A stretch of DNA of 64,000 nucleotides. It comes from Daedaleopsis sinensis (taxonomy: Eukaryota; Basidiomycota; Agaricomycetes; Polyporales; Polyporaceae). The translations under genes and the position numbers were made by a program. Shown in pieces: positions 22,601 to 30,207 of the stretch (within the stretch, counting starts at the first letter, position 1; each line of letters opens with the position of its first letter). Location of the stretch: NCBI GenBank assembly GCA_033807695.1, contig CM066305.1, positions 620,001-684,000 of the forward strand, written 5' to 3'. The notes beneath the pieces are model-generated. The model worked only from the letters and a program-made list of their open reading frames with translations. It ran no database searches and was not told the DNA's origin.

Positions 22601-25600
22601 GCGGCCGCGGACACGGAAGAACGCATGCCAGCTATGGCGTCGTTGATAGTGGCGAGGTTTTCGAGGCGGTTGCGATCGGCAGCCGATACGGTCGCCTTCC
22701 ACTGGACGTAGGAGGCGATATTCATCGTGGCGGGGCTGCCGACGACGGTACGGAGAGACTTGTGCATGTTCGCGACAAGGACCGCGCGTAAGCTGTCGTC
22801 GTTGAGTTTGAGGTCCGACGAACGCAAGCGGGCGTTGAGACGTTCAACGCTGAGGACGAAGTTGTCGAACGTCTCGGAACGTTCCTGCTTGGTGTCGAAC
22901 ACTTGAGAGTAGAGGGTGAGGTCCCAACCCTCAGGAAGGAACCGGGCGCGGAGGGCGGTCATGAACGTCGCGAACGACATGAGGTCGTAACGCTCCTGGT
23001 CGGTTAGGTACCAGTCGAGCACTACTTCGTTGGCAATGCCTCGACCAGCTTTGAACACGTGAAGGTCGTCGTCGATTTCCTTGTCCCGGAAGTAATGGGC
23101 GCAGCCGATTTCCCATGCATTGAGGGCTGCAATGGTCACCTTCCCTTCTGTGAGGGTCGGGACACCCTTGGTGTGCACGAGAACGGTCGCGTCGGCGTGA
23201 GCCATTGTGGTATGTTGACTATACGCGGGGGAATCGGAGTCCGAGGAGGAGGAGGAGTCGGCTTCTGAGGGCGACGACGATCGCGTGGATGAACAGAGTG
23301 ACTGGGAGCGGTCGGGAGTGACTGTATGCGCGGAAGGGGTGACTATATGCGCGTCCGGAGTTGGCGAGTAGCGAGACGAGAGCGATAGTGAGGGTAGGGG
23401 AGAAGAGGATGCGGAGGAGAGGGGGACGGATACGAAGGAGGAGGGGGAGGATGGTGTGGAGTTGCTCGACTCACTACAGAACAGATCAAAGAGCTCGGAG
23501 TCGCTGACTTCCGCGAAAGGGAAAGGCTCGGCGGCGACTGCGGATGCTCGTTGTGCGCGGGAACGCGCTCTAGTGCGGACGGCGGGTGTTGAGAACACTG
23601 TGGTATGCTCCCGAGGGCGTGGCGCTCCTCGACGGTTGGCAACGGAACGGCTGTTTGGAACTGCGGGCTGGACGACAACACAGAAGGCGTCCAACTCTTT
23701 AAAAAAAAGTGGAAGCCGGTAGTCCACCGGCAACACTCAAAACAAAAGAGGAACGAAGTCTGATTGCGTTCAGAAGAGTCTGAGTAAGTAATACAGACGA
23801 GAGGTACGTATGATGGATCGCGTACCTGATTGCGTTCAGAAGAGTCTGAGGAACGCAATCAAGCATCGCGGAACTATATGTACTGGCGCTAGCCACAAGC
23901 CAAACAGGGCACGCGAATGTAAGCGCGCTAGGTGTGCTTACAATATATAGGCTAAGCTTCCTGCTGGCGCCGCAGTCTCTCCGGTCATCGTAGCATCGGA
24001 CAAGACCACTCTCACTGTCCTGCGAGGTGACCAGACGGCCTGGCCGGTCTACCTCACGGTCGGAAACATCGACAAAGACGTCAGAAAACAGACATCTGCC
24101 CATGCATTCATCTTATTAGGCTACATCCCTGTCGCTAAATTCAAGTGCTTTACCAACGCGCAGCGCTCAGACGCCCTCTATCGCCTCTTTCATCACTGTA
24201 TGTCCATCATTTTCGAACCGCTCAAGGAGGCCGGACGCACTGGCCTTCCCATGACATGCGCCGACGGTCTAGTCCGTCTCATTTTCCCTATCCTCGCCGC
24301 GTACATCGCCGATCACCCCGAGCAATGCTTGATAGCATGTTGCAAGGAGAACCGATGTCCACGCTGCCTCGCTCCTCCAGATCAACGTGAGGACCTCACC
24401 GAACACCCGCTTCGCGATCACACAGCTACCGCCTCTTTTCTCAGACGCTATGGAGACGGCGACGAGGTTCCGGAGTTCGCTACACAAGGTCTACGGCGAG
24501 TCTTTGACCCCTTCTGGGCAGACCTGCCTCACGCCGACGCTTTCGCCGCCATCTCTCCCGATATCCTCCATCAAATTCACAAAGGTGTGGTCAAGGACCA
24601 CCTGCTGAAGTGGTGTCAACAGATCGTCGGGGAAGATGTGCTCGACGCTGCCTTGTCTGCCCTGCCACAGTGCCACGGCTTGCGTCACTTCGGACGGGGA
24701 GTCTCAATCATCTCACAGTGGACTGGCGCTGAGGCCAAAGAGCTTGAGAAGGTACTTCTCGCTCTTATGGTGGGGAAGGTACCATCGCAGGCTCTCCGCG
24801 CAATCCGCGCGCTCCTCGACTTTGTGTACTATGCACAGTACTGTGTCCATTCAGAGACGACACTCACATGCATGAAAACCGCCCTTGCCGACTTCCACGC
24901 CAACAAGAACGCTCTCCGTGACCTCGGAGTCCGCAAACACTTCAATATCCCAAAGCTACACTCACTTTTGCATTACGTAGAGGCCATCCGCCGGCTGGGC
25001 TGTCTCGACGGCCTCAACACCGAAACCTCCGAACGTCTCCATATTGATTACGCCAAGAAGGCGTACCACTCGAGTAGTCGGCGCGAGTACTTTGTACAGA
25101 TGACGACGTGGTTGCAACGTCAAGAAGCGATCCAGCGCCGGTTCGCCTATCTAGCCTGGTTGGACGGGGAGCTTGAGCAGGAGATGGCCTCTGGAGATGT
25201 GCCCTCAGCGGCAGGATGGGACGAGGGATCAGATGAGGAGGACACACCAGATGGCTCGCCGCCGGAGAATGAGGAGATCAAGGCGCTGCGCCAGCTAATC
25301 AACTCTAACGTCAGACGCGCCTCGCAAGTCCCTCTCACGCCCAGCGCCCGCCACGTCTCTCGTCCCGCCATCATCTCCGACTACGGAGCGTCAGACTTCC
25401 TGGAACAGCTCAACCTCTTCCTGCAACACGTTCTCCCAGGGACCCCAGCTGCTACAGAGAACACAACATACTCTGTCTACCATTCCGTGACTCTCCTCTT
25501 GCCAGCAAACATCCACATTGCGAACTCGAAGCGGATCTGCAAAGTACGTGCAAGCCCATTATACCCCCGCATGGGTGACAAGGCAGCCAGACCTTCACAC

Positions 25601-26061
25601 TTCGACTGCGCGTTGTTTATGGATGATCACGAGCGATATGAGAGGGAAGGAGGGCTCCAGGGTGCGTTCGAACTGCCACTATTCTCCCGATATGTGAAGA
25701 TGCTCACGGAACTTTTCATACAGGTTTACGGCCGGCACATGTTCGTGTTGTCTTTACTCTACCTCAAGATTTTGGGTTTCCCCATCCGTTGGTCTATGTC
25801 CGATGGTTCCGCCGACTACGTCAACCCGATCTGGTCTCTGGCCTTCCCCCCACCTCGCACTCCACTCACCATGGCGGGCAGCGCAGCACCGAGATCGTAC
25901 GTGTGAGTGACCTTGTGCGCTCGTGCCACCTCATTCCGAAAGCAGACAGTGAAGAACTCGAGGAGTCTATGGCTTATGGCGATGATGTTCTTGACCGCCC
26001 GCTGACTTTTCTACTTAACCGCTATATAGATTTCCATACGTTCGATACATTATCTAGATAA
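13620..26061 (+). CDS. Plavaka transposase, four exons, one intron occupied by a gypsy element
   Basis: Exons are 13620-14183, 14254-14562, 23951-25661 and 25724-26061. They join in frame to about 972 residues. The N-terminus has a zinc-finger-like CEACRTTF...HTTQSQAC motif. Plavaka hallmarks follow: NCDWWW-type CDWWWNVQ, then across the big intron KLPAGA, ASDKTTL, AWPVYLTVGNI, GYIPVAKF, CADGLVRLIFPILAAY, PEQCL-CC-ENRCPRC, SPDILHQIHKGVVKDHLLKW, FHANK, FNIPKLHSLLHY, ETSERLHIDYAKKAY and the MTTWLQRQEA helix. The last exon gives HPLVYVRWFRRL and DLVRSCHLIPKA. The reading frame has no stop codons. The gypsy insertion (14631-23942) lies wholly between donor GTCAGT at 14563 and acceptor TATAG at 23950. 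Without it this intron would be about 70 bp. Expression would need a 9.4 kb intron to be removed, so the copy is probably silent. Confidence 0.82.
14631..14864 (-). repeat. Gypsy 3' LTR (left copy)
   Basis: A 234-bp LTR. On its coding strand it begins TGTAAGCACACC and ends CCGGCTTCCAC. It is preceded (plus-strand right side, 14865 onward) by the reverse complement of the purine tract AGAGTGGGGGAGAG. Inside are two direct 24-bp repeats and an 11-bp inverted copy of GATTGCGTTC that can fold as a hairpin. Confidence 0.9.
14865..14878 (-). other. Polypurine tract of the gypsy element
   Basis: The reverse complement of CTCTCCCCCACTCT reads AGAGTGGGGGAGAG directly upstream of the 3' LTR, the expected plus-strand priming site. 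The same tract precedes the inverted copy's LTR at 22264-22277. Confidence 0.8.
14903..18904 (-). CDS. pol: Gypsy Pol: zinc knuckle, protease, RT, RNase H, integrase, chromodomain
   Basis: An open frame runs from the junction at 18904 to the stop at 14903. In order: a zinc knuckle CYKC...H...C; a protease with LIDGGSSAVLI (Asp-Gly-Gly in place of the usual Asp-Ser/Thr-Gly); an RT with LPLISDIL, FFQTRVHPDD, MPQGCRNAPS and YLDD; an RNase H with DASDLRTGAML, HEKELLAI and SDHRTL; an integrase zinc finger H-x3-H...C-x2-C near the HDELGHFG motif; a DDE core (SIDWIGKLP, VSDRDKLFLSSF, DGASERTNK); and a chromodomain with FLVRWKGYG and DSW near the C-terminus. The frame is intact but is severed from gag by the inverted insert, so this copy cannot make a continuous Gag-Pol. 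Confidence 0.9.
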   Translation of the reverse strand, partial: KLLNDHDGCYKCRRFYAGHTSGNCKIGFPDPSKYKTLTDVDAAVARVASGRTGKENLRPKTVAAVDSLADASLDTTVAAVSGGRSGSPLASSSGILGTGSESDSDDSYVSPFFADHTVLRAYIPSSFDCPILQMLIDGGSSAVLIRQDVADTLNLRRHKLSEPFPLGNAWGTGSESSSEWVKLTVVLEDNSWTSLSCRAIVVPSLCAPVLLGKPFLKSNQIVEDHAAQTLIDKRSGRDLLRAAPSAIPPPRSVKARRAAALEQTIAATDADRDRHRLFLRELVDRTRIRKISADVSCPSSAEAVCAAVRSRVESLAFQDTLLRENVDMKTEFADLFPDDIPHLDHLPDDVYHRFILKDPNVVIARRQYECPKKYRDVWKQLLEQHLAAGRLRESDSPYASPSFLIPKSDPSAAPRWVNDYRALNANTVPDMHPLPLISDILADCAKGNIWGKIDMTNSFFQTRVHPDDIKYTAVTTPFGLYEWTVMPQGCRNAPSTHQRRMFSALRPFIGRICHVYLDDIIIWSSSLEEHRTNVRLVLDALRRSKLYCSDKKTQLFLTEVDFLGHHISTRGVEADNKKVEKILNWPVPSSTSDVRAFLGLVRYVASFLPKLADFTTVLTPLTTKDSELLWPGWSDTHQSAFDSIKQLVVSRECLTVIDHDDLESNQIFVSCDASDLRTGAMLSFGPTLETARPVAFDSMHLKGAELNYPVHEKELLAIIRALKRWRVDLLGVPFTVFSDHRTLENFDKQRDLSRRQARWQEFLSQYDFKIRYIQGEKNVVADALSRTLLTDPGSLVDPSSSAAVSLLRCATRCLRDNAAAPPPPLVAAISSAPSRLRVSSDPAWLDSIRSGYADDKWCRRLRENLGQLGIREQDGLLFVGDRLAIPRIPDLREGIFRCAHDELGHFGFDKSYAYLRDAYYWPGMRRELEEMYIPSCSDCQRNKSSTTKRSGPLHPLPIPDGRGECISIDWIGKLPDDDGYNSLATITCRLGSDLRLIPTTVDATAAHFALQFFDHWYCENGLPLEIVSDRDKLFLSSFWKALHVLTGVKLKMSSSYHPQTDGASERTNKTVIQALRYYVTRNQRGWVKALPRVRFAIMNSVNASTGFSRFQLQLGRSPRVLPPVLPQPLDRLSEFPADSGAVTRLLLDIETDTAEARDNLLAAKLLQAEQANKSRGPDHAFSVGDSVLLSTYHRRRDYMQTGSGRVAKFMVRYDGPYSILAAFPSTSTYTLDLPQSMNIFPTFHSSLLKPFLPNDDGLFPSRSHPRPGPIVTDRGVEEFEVDEIIDHRVRGRGFRFLVRWKGYGPESDSWLPGSECKELAALDRYSALHDLTL
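18906..22239 (+). CDS. pol: Truncated gypsy Pol (RT-RNase H-integrase-chromodomain), inverted copy
   Basis: An open frame from the truncation point to TGA at 22237-22239. It is identical in protein to the minus-strand copy except for Ser instead of Thr in the HHIS(S/T)RG motif after RT. The YLDD box, DDE residues and chromodomain are intact. It lacks gag, zinc knuckle and most of protease and has no promoter LTR upstream, so it is a dead copy unless read through. Confidence 0.88.
22278..22511 (+). repeat. Gypsy LTR of the inverted copy
   Basis: The same 234 bp as the outer LTRs but in plus orientation (TGTAAG...CTTCCAC). An LTR promoter here would fire rightward, antisense to gag of the host element. 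Confidence 0.9.
22513..23205 (-). CDS. gag: Gypsy Gag, cut before the zinc knuckle
   Basis: A minus-strand frame starting at MAHADATVL (23205). It contains a retrotransposon-gag fold (AALNAWEIGCAHYFRDKEI, FMTALRARFLPEGW, LSVERLNARLRS). The frame is also open upstream to the LTR through a Ser-rich stretch, so an earlier start is possible. It runs into the inverted LTR and stops at 22498. Its natural continuation, the zinc knuckle, lies at 18904 on the other side of the insert. Confidence 0.85.
23709..23942 (-). repeat. Gypsy 5' LTR (right copy)
   Basis: 234 bp, identical to the left LTR where compared. The 24-bp direct repeats lie at 23761-23784 and 23827-23850, and the inverted 11-mer at 23851-23861. 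The sequence just downstream (minus sense) is eight T then AAAGAGTTGG. A TGG-starting tRNA primer site is not directly adjacent, so the priming mode is unclear. Confidence 0.9.
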
Positions 26062-26300
26062 CCCAGTAGCATATTGTCCTGCAAAGTAAACATGATTGTC
26101 CTACTGCCTTCCGAGTTGGTTCAACTTCAAGTGGTGCCATGTTGAATACTATATCCTAACCCCAGGTTCTAGTAATACTAGTCACAACGTGCCGGAACAT
26201 ACGAGCCATGTAGAGCTACATCGTTCGAGTGGTAGCTATGACGCGCTCCCGCGGCTACGGTGCGCTACAGAGCTTTGCTAGGTGCTACAGCGAATAGCCG
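26062..26300. repeat. Plavaka right subterminal region with GCTACA motifs
   Basis: 3' flank of the transposase. GCTACA/GCTACG motifs at 26214-26290 are the inverse of the TGTAGC cluster at the left end of the element. Confidence 0.5.
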
Positions 26301-26321
26301 CTCAAGACCGTTTCCCTGATG

Positions 26322-26506
26322 TACAACTGAAGTGGGTTCCTGAGGTAGTACAATAGGTCTACTGCTTCTAGTACATGGAATTGTACAATGCAGCGCTTCA
26401 TATACAATGTACTACAGGTCTGCCTTGTTGTACAATATACTGAGCTTGTAGTATAGCGATATACAACCTACAGCTATTGTACAATGTACTATAGCTAGCT
26501 CTCCCC
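26322..26506 (+). repeat. TTGTACAAT array, block 3, ending at the rad16 breakpoint
   Basis: Four palindromes (near 26349, 26382, 26430 and 26478) in the same unit orientation as blocks 1 and 2. The array ends in the small palindrome CTCCCCCTAGGGAG, just before rad16 coding sequence is lost (about 26519). It probably marks the outer end of the KDZ element. Confidence 0.7.
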
Positions 26507-29500
26507 CTAGGGAGCTTGTATCCTGTCCAAGAGAATCTTGAGCTTCTTGAAGGCATGCGCACCGGGTCCCAGCATGCCGTTCTTCTGGATAGGGGTCAAA
26601 ATCTCGTTGTTCCAGAAGCATGTCTGACCAAGTGATGAGTTGCGAGCGAGCAGACAAGAGACACTGGACTCACATGTTTCATCGGGCTGTGGCCGCAGTC
26701 TGAACGTAGATTATACACATGGGCTTGCAAGATGCCCGGTTTCTAAACCGGTCAGACTTGCAAGCCCCAGGAACAGTGATGCAGATCAGTGCGCCCGTCG
26801 CGCGCTCTGATGCTCATATCAGCGCGTGCGCAACGGGCCCACTAACGAGCAATAGCCGAGCCATCGCTGATGGGGCTGCCCGCCGCCTCTGCTCGCCTCT
26901 GCCCGAGTTGCGAAGAGGGAGAGCAGCAGTAGGGGGCAGACAGAGTCGGTGACGTTGACGGGGAGCCTGAGGAGAGGCGGGTAGAGGCAACGGGCAGCGG
27001 GGAGGCGGGAATACCAACGGCGGGAACATTAATGGCGGGGAGAACGGGCGCGTTTTCAACGCCCGACGCCCGCATCAACGCCCGCCACCTGAATCCCCGC
27101 CCGCCACCTGCCGCCTGCCGCCTGCTGCCTGCCGCCCATCGCTTCCAACCTGTTCCCGCCGCCGCCTATACTCGATTGATGAATGGGAAGAGTTTCGGGG
27201 GTAGGCCGTGCGTCAGAGGTGGATCATGAGCGAGTAGAGGAGGCGGGCGGAGGTCGCGGACGGAGGCGGCGGGCGCAGCCTGCGGCGGCGGCGGGGGGAA
27301 GCGATGGGCGCTGACGGGGATGGCATTGATGCCGGCAGCCGTAGGGATTGATGAACTTCATCGATGCGACGGTTCTCCCCGCCGTTCGCCTCCACCTCTG
27401 CCCGCTACCTCTACCCGCTGCCTCTCCCTCACCCAATCCCTCCCAGTCCAATAACCACACACAGAGCAGTGACAGGCGGAGGCGGCGGGCAGAGGCAGCG
27501 GGCAGACTCGTTGGTAGGAAGTCGGCTATTGCTCAATAGTGCGCCCGTCGCGCGCGCTGATGCTCATCAGCGCGCGCGACGGGCGCACTGATCTGCATCA
27601 ATGTGCCTGGGGCTTGCAAGTCCGAGCGGTTTAGAAACCGGGGAACTTGCAAGCCCATGTGTAGACGGCTCTCTGAACAGTCTTGTGAGATATCAGTCCA
27701 CCGTCTGACAGTCGATAGGACGTACCGTCGCACGAACGCTTATCCTTGAATTTCCAGTGCAAAGATTTGCAGTCACACAACTTGCCTGTTGCAAATATGA
27801 GTGGTAGCACATAGTGCCAAGTGTCCGCAAGACGTACAGAAGTAGTATGAGAACGGATCACCGCCAAGGAACCGCACAAGGCTGTAGAGCTCGCCCACGC
27901 GGTTCTGAAGAGGCGTTCCTGAGAGGCACCAGCGATACCTCGCCTGCAGCTCGAAGGCGGCTTTCGCAGTATTTGTCGCACGCTCCTTGATGTTGTGGGC
28001 CTCATCAAGCTGGAGTAACTATAAACAATGGAGCTCAACGCGTGAGATGGTCGACTACTTACAATTACTCTGTGCCATTCGATAGCATGCATGGGAGATT
28101 TCTCCTTCACAATCTTACCTTTTCGTTTGAAGCCGCTATGCTCTTTACGGAAGCAACTCTTTAACACAGCGTAGGAGGTGAGCACCTAGACCAACGCGTC
28201 ACGTCAGGATGCACTACGCAGATATCTCGAGGGTTGCTTACCACATCGTACTTCTTGAGTTCCTTCGTATCAGATTCCCTCGAAGATCCATGCCAAACAA
28301 GAGTTTTCAGCAGATTGTCCGTGTGGGTTTCAATCTCGTTTCTCCACTGCATGATTGCAACCGTGGGACTGAAATCATGTCAACGCCGGCGATCGAATCG
28401 AAAAAGAGGCGGTGCACTCACGCAACCACTAGATTTGGCTTCGCTCCGTTGTCAGAGAGCATAAGCGCAATCATCTGGATGGTCTTGCCCATACTAAATA
28501 TTGTCAATGGTGATCAGCTATCGCCGGAGATCTGTATATATGTGTACACTCACCCCATCTCGTCCTAAAGACGTTGGGGTAACGCACACCGATTAGCCAT
28601 GGGTAACGCGTACCATCAGATGAAGCACATACCGCGAGCATACCGCCGCTCCATATGCTCTTCTCCTGTTGCTTGAACCAGGTCAAACTCTCGAGCTGGA
28701 AGGGGAGAAGCTGGACTTTGAGGTTTGAAGGCTGCTCTGCCTTCTGTGGGACGATTACCGCAATATCGCGCTCAAGATCACCCCAAACGTCCCTAAGCTC
28801 GGGGTGGTGCCTGCGAAGGGCGATCGTTCCCTTCTCAGCCTAAGAAAAGGTTAGTAGAAGCACATAGAGTGGCAAGAATAACGACTGACATAGGTAAGCT
28901 TGCGCCCAAGCTTCTCCCGCAAATCAGCTTCTTCCTTGGCGACACCCCTCCGGCGCAACCTTTCCATCTTGCGCTCTTCTTTATTCTTCTTCTTCATCTC
29001 TTGGAGCGTCATGGTCTTGGATTGGGCTGCAGGCTTCTTGGACTTCGCAACTTGCTTGCCCTTACCTTTCGACAATGGCTCTTCGTCGGACTCTTTCTCG
29101 TCTTCGATATCGGACAACCACTCCAGATCGGTCTCTGAATCGGATTTTCTGCCTTGTTGCTGGGCAAGTCTTCGCTCTGCTGCCGCAGCTCTCGCAGCTG
29201 CAGCCTTGTTGGTGGGGCCACGAGACTTGGAGGAGCTAGCGCCGGCGCTGATTAGGCCCGCTGCACGGTCATGTTCTTGCCGGGCTGTGTGGAGGGACTG
29301 CTTGACGGCGGCATCAACCATAGCCTCCTCGTCCTCCTCGTTCAAGCCATCTGCGAAGTCGGAGTCGGAGTCAACTGGGTCAAAGTCCGAGCCGCTGTCA
29401 GACGACTCGATGAGCGACTCAGAGTCCGACTCGGCTTTGACGACAACGGAAGCTGCAGCAGCTCTGCTGGAACGCCTCGTTATCGCACTCGTCGGCTCAG

Positions 29501-29883
29501 CACTCTTTGCGGACTTCTACACGCGGCGATGTTTGAGGACAGGTTGTAGGACGAAGAAGAATAGGAGTGACCTTGGTGGGTGTGACGATCTCAACATACG
29601 CAGATTGCTGCACCATTCTCCGCTTGGCGCCCCTCTTGGTTACGGGATCTGGCTGGCCTTCATCAGACGACTCTTGCCGCACACGTTTTCTGGTCGCAGC
29701 AGCTCTTGTCTTTGGCACATTCTGCTTGACGTTTTGCTTGAGTACGGTGTCATCTTCGTCGATGACCGAGGTGTCAGGAGTCGAGCGCGTTGAAGCCCTG
29801 GCACTGAACACTGGCGATACGGTGGTGGAAGGGGTCACCGACACCGAGTGTTCAGTTTTAGTACGGCGGCGTGTAACAGCCAT
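26507..29883 (-). pseudogene. rad16: RAD16-like SNF2 helicase, C-terminally truncated
   Basis: Start MAVTRRRTK at 29883. The N-terminal third is charged and disordered. The SNF2 ATPase half follows: LLPFQLESLTWFKQQE, then GGMLA spliced through an 11-nt microexon (28554-28564) to DEMG, completing Walker A DEMGMGKT. Next come [58 protein letters not shown] and [26 protein letters not shown]. This matches Rad16, the yeast global-genome nucleotide-excision-repair ATPase. Coding similarity ends at LLDR (about 26519) and a stop follows at 26507-26509. The RING finger and second helicase lobe are missing, replaced by transposon repeats. One intron holds a 946-bp transposon. Confidence 0.85.
26716..27661. 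mobile_element. 946-bp TIR transposon inside a rad16 intron, TA duplication
   Basis: Terminal inverted repeats of about 145 bp start CACATGGGCTTGCAAG and are roughly 90% identical between 26716-26860 and 27520-27661. TA flanks both ends (26714-26715, 27662-27663). Each repeat holds further small palindromes, such as CCGGTTTCTAAACCGG and a GC-rich hairpin at 27540-27590. The interior is GC-rich, low-complexity and has no convincing gene. It lies between the intron donor after RSCDG and the acceptor ACGTTCAG, so it left the rad16 exons intact. The TA target suggests a Tc1/mariner-type non-autonomous element. Confidence 0.8.
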
Positions 29884-30207
29884 GGGGAATCCTTCGGGGC
29901 ACGGGAGTGAGAGGAGGTGTTCAAGTTGGACGTGGCTACGAGACGCGAGACGCGACAAGACGCGTTCTGAACCTTATTTATTGTCGCGTTTAGCCGAGCG
30001 GCCTTTCAACTCCGGATCACCCCGCTAACCGCCTGCTGACTCACAAGAGTACTAGTCAATAAAGGCAACTCCTACCTTTTTCGAAACATGTCAAGTCAGA
30101 CGGCCGACTCAGCGGTGAGTACTTCAGTTGCAATATGGTACATCGGACTACTACTTCTCTCTAGAATCTCTACTTCTAGCACACATCGAACGTATGGGTC
30201 CTGCGGG

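Larger units (their letters stand above)
14631..23942 (-). mobile_element. Ty3/gypsy chromovirus LTR retrotransposon with an inverted internal self-copy
   Basis: Minus orientation: 5' LTR 23709-23942, gag, protease-RT-RNaseH-integrase-chromodomain polyprotein, purine tract, 3' LTR 14631-14864. The two 234-bp outer LTRs are identical as far as I can compare, implying very recent insertion. The flanks are TATAT (14626-14630) and ATATAT (23943-23948), an AT-rich target with a near-exact duplication. The body is interrupted at the gag/zinc-knuckle junction by an inverted 3.6 kb copy (18905-22511). Subtracting it leaves about 5.7 kb, a normal full-length size. The chromodomain assigns it to the chromoviruses. 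Confidence 0.9.
10287..26321 (+). mobile_element. Plavaka (CACTA-like) DNA transposon with nested gypsy
   Basis: The left end is CATCAGGGGAAC and the inverted right end CATCAGGGAAAC. A TA duplication lies at 10285-10286 and 26322-26323, and joining the flanks restores the array unit TTCATATACAACTGAAG. Subterminal TGTAGC motifs cluster at 10318-10430, and their reverse complement GCTACA clusters at 26210-26300. Contents, left to right, are a minus-strand DUF6532 gene, a 211-bp bidirectional spacer, and the transposase gene 13620-26061, with a 9,312-bp gypsy element in one intron. Without the gypsy element and its target duplication the transposon is about 6.7 kb. Plavaka is assigned from transposase motifs. 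The 2-bp duplication and ends starting with CA are compatible with the CMC superfamily. Confidence 0.78.

Noticed and set aside
14631..23942. Two independent gypsy insertions in opposite orientation
   Set aside because: The inner copy has no 5' LTR, no usual 5-bp duplication, starts mid-gene, and matches the outer element at all but a few bases. A single rearranged element explains it better.
26814..27539. ORFs of 60-81 codons inside the rad16 intron element
   Set aside because: They are Pro/Arg/Ala low-complexity readings of GC-rich repeats in several frames, with no transposase motif.
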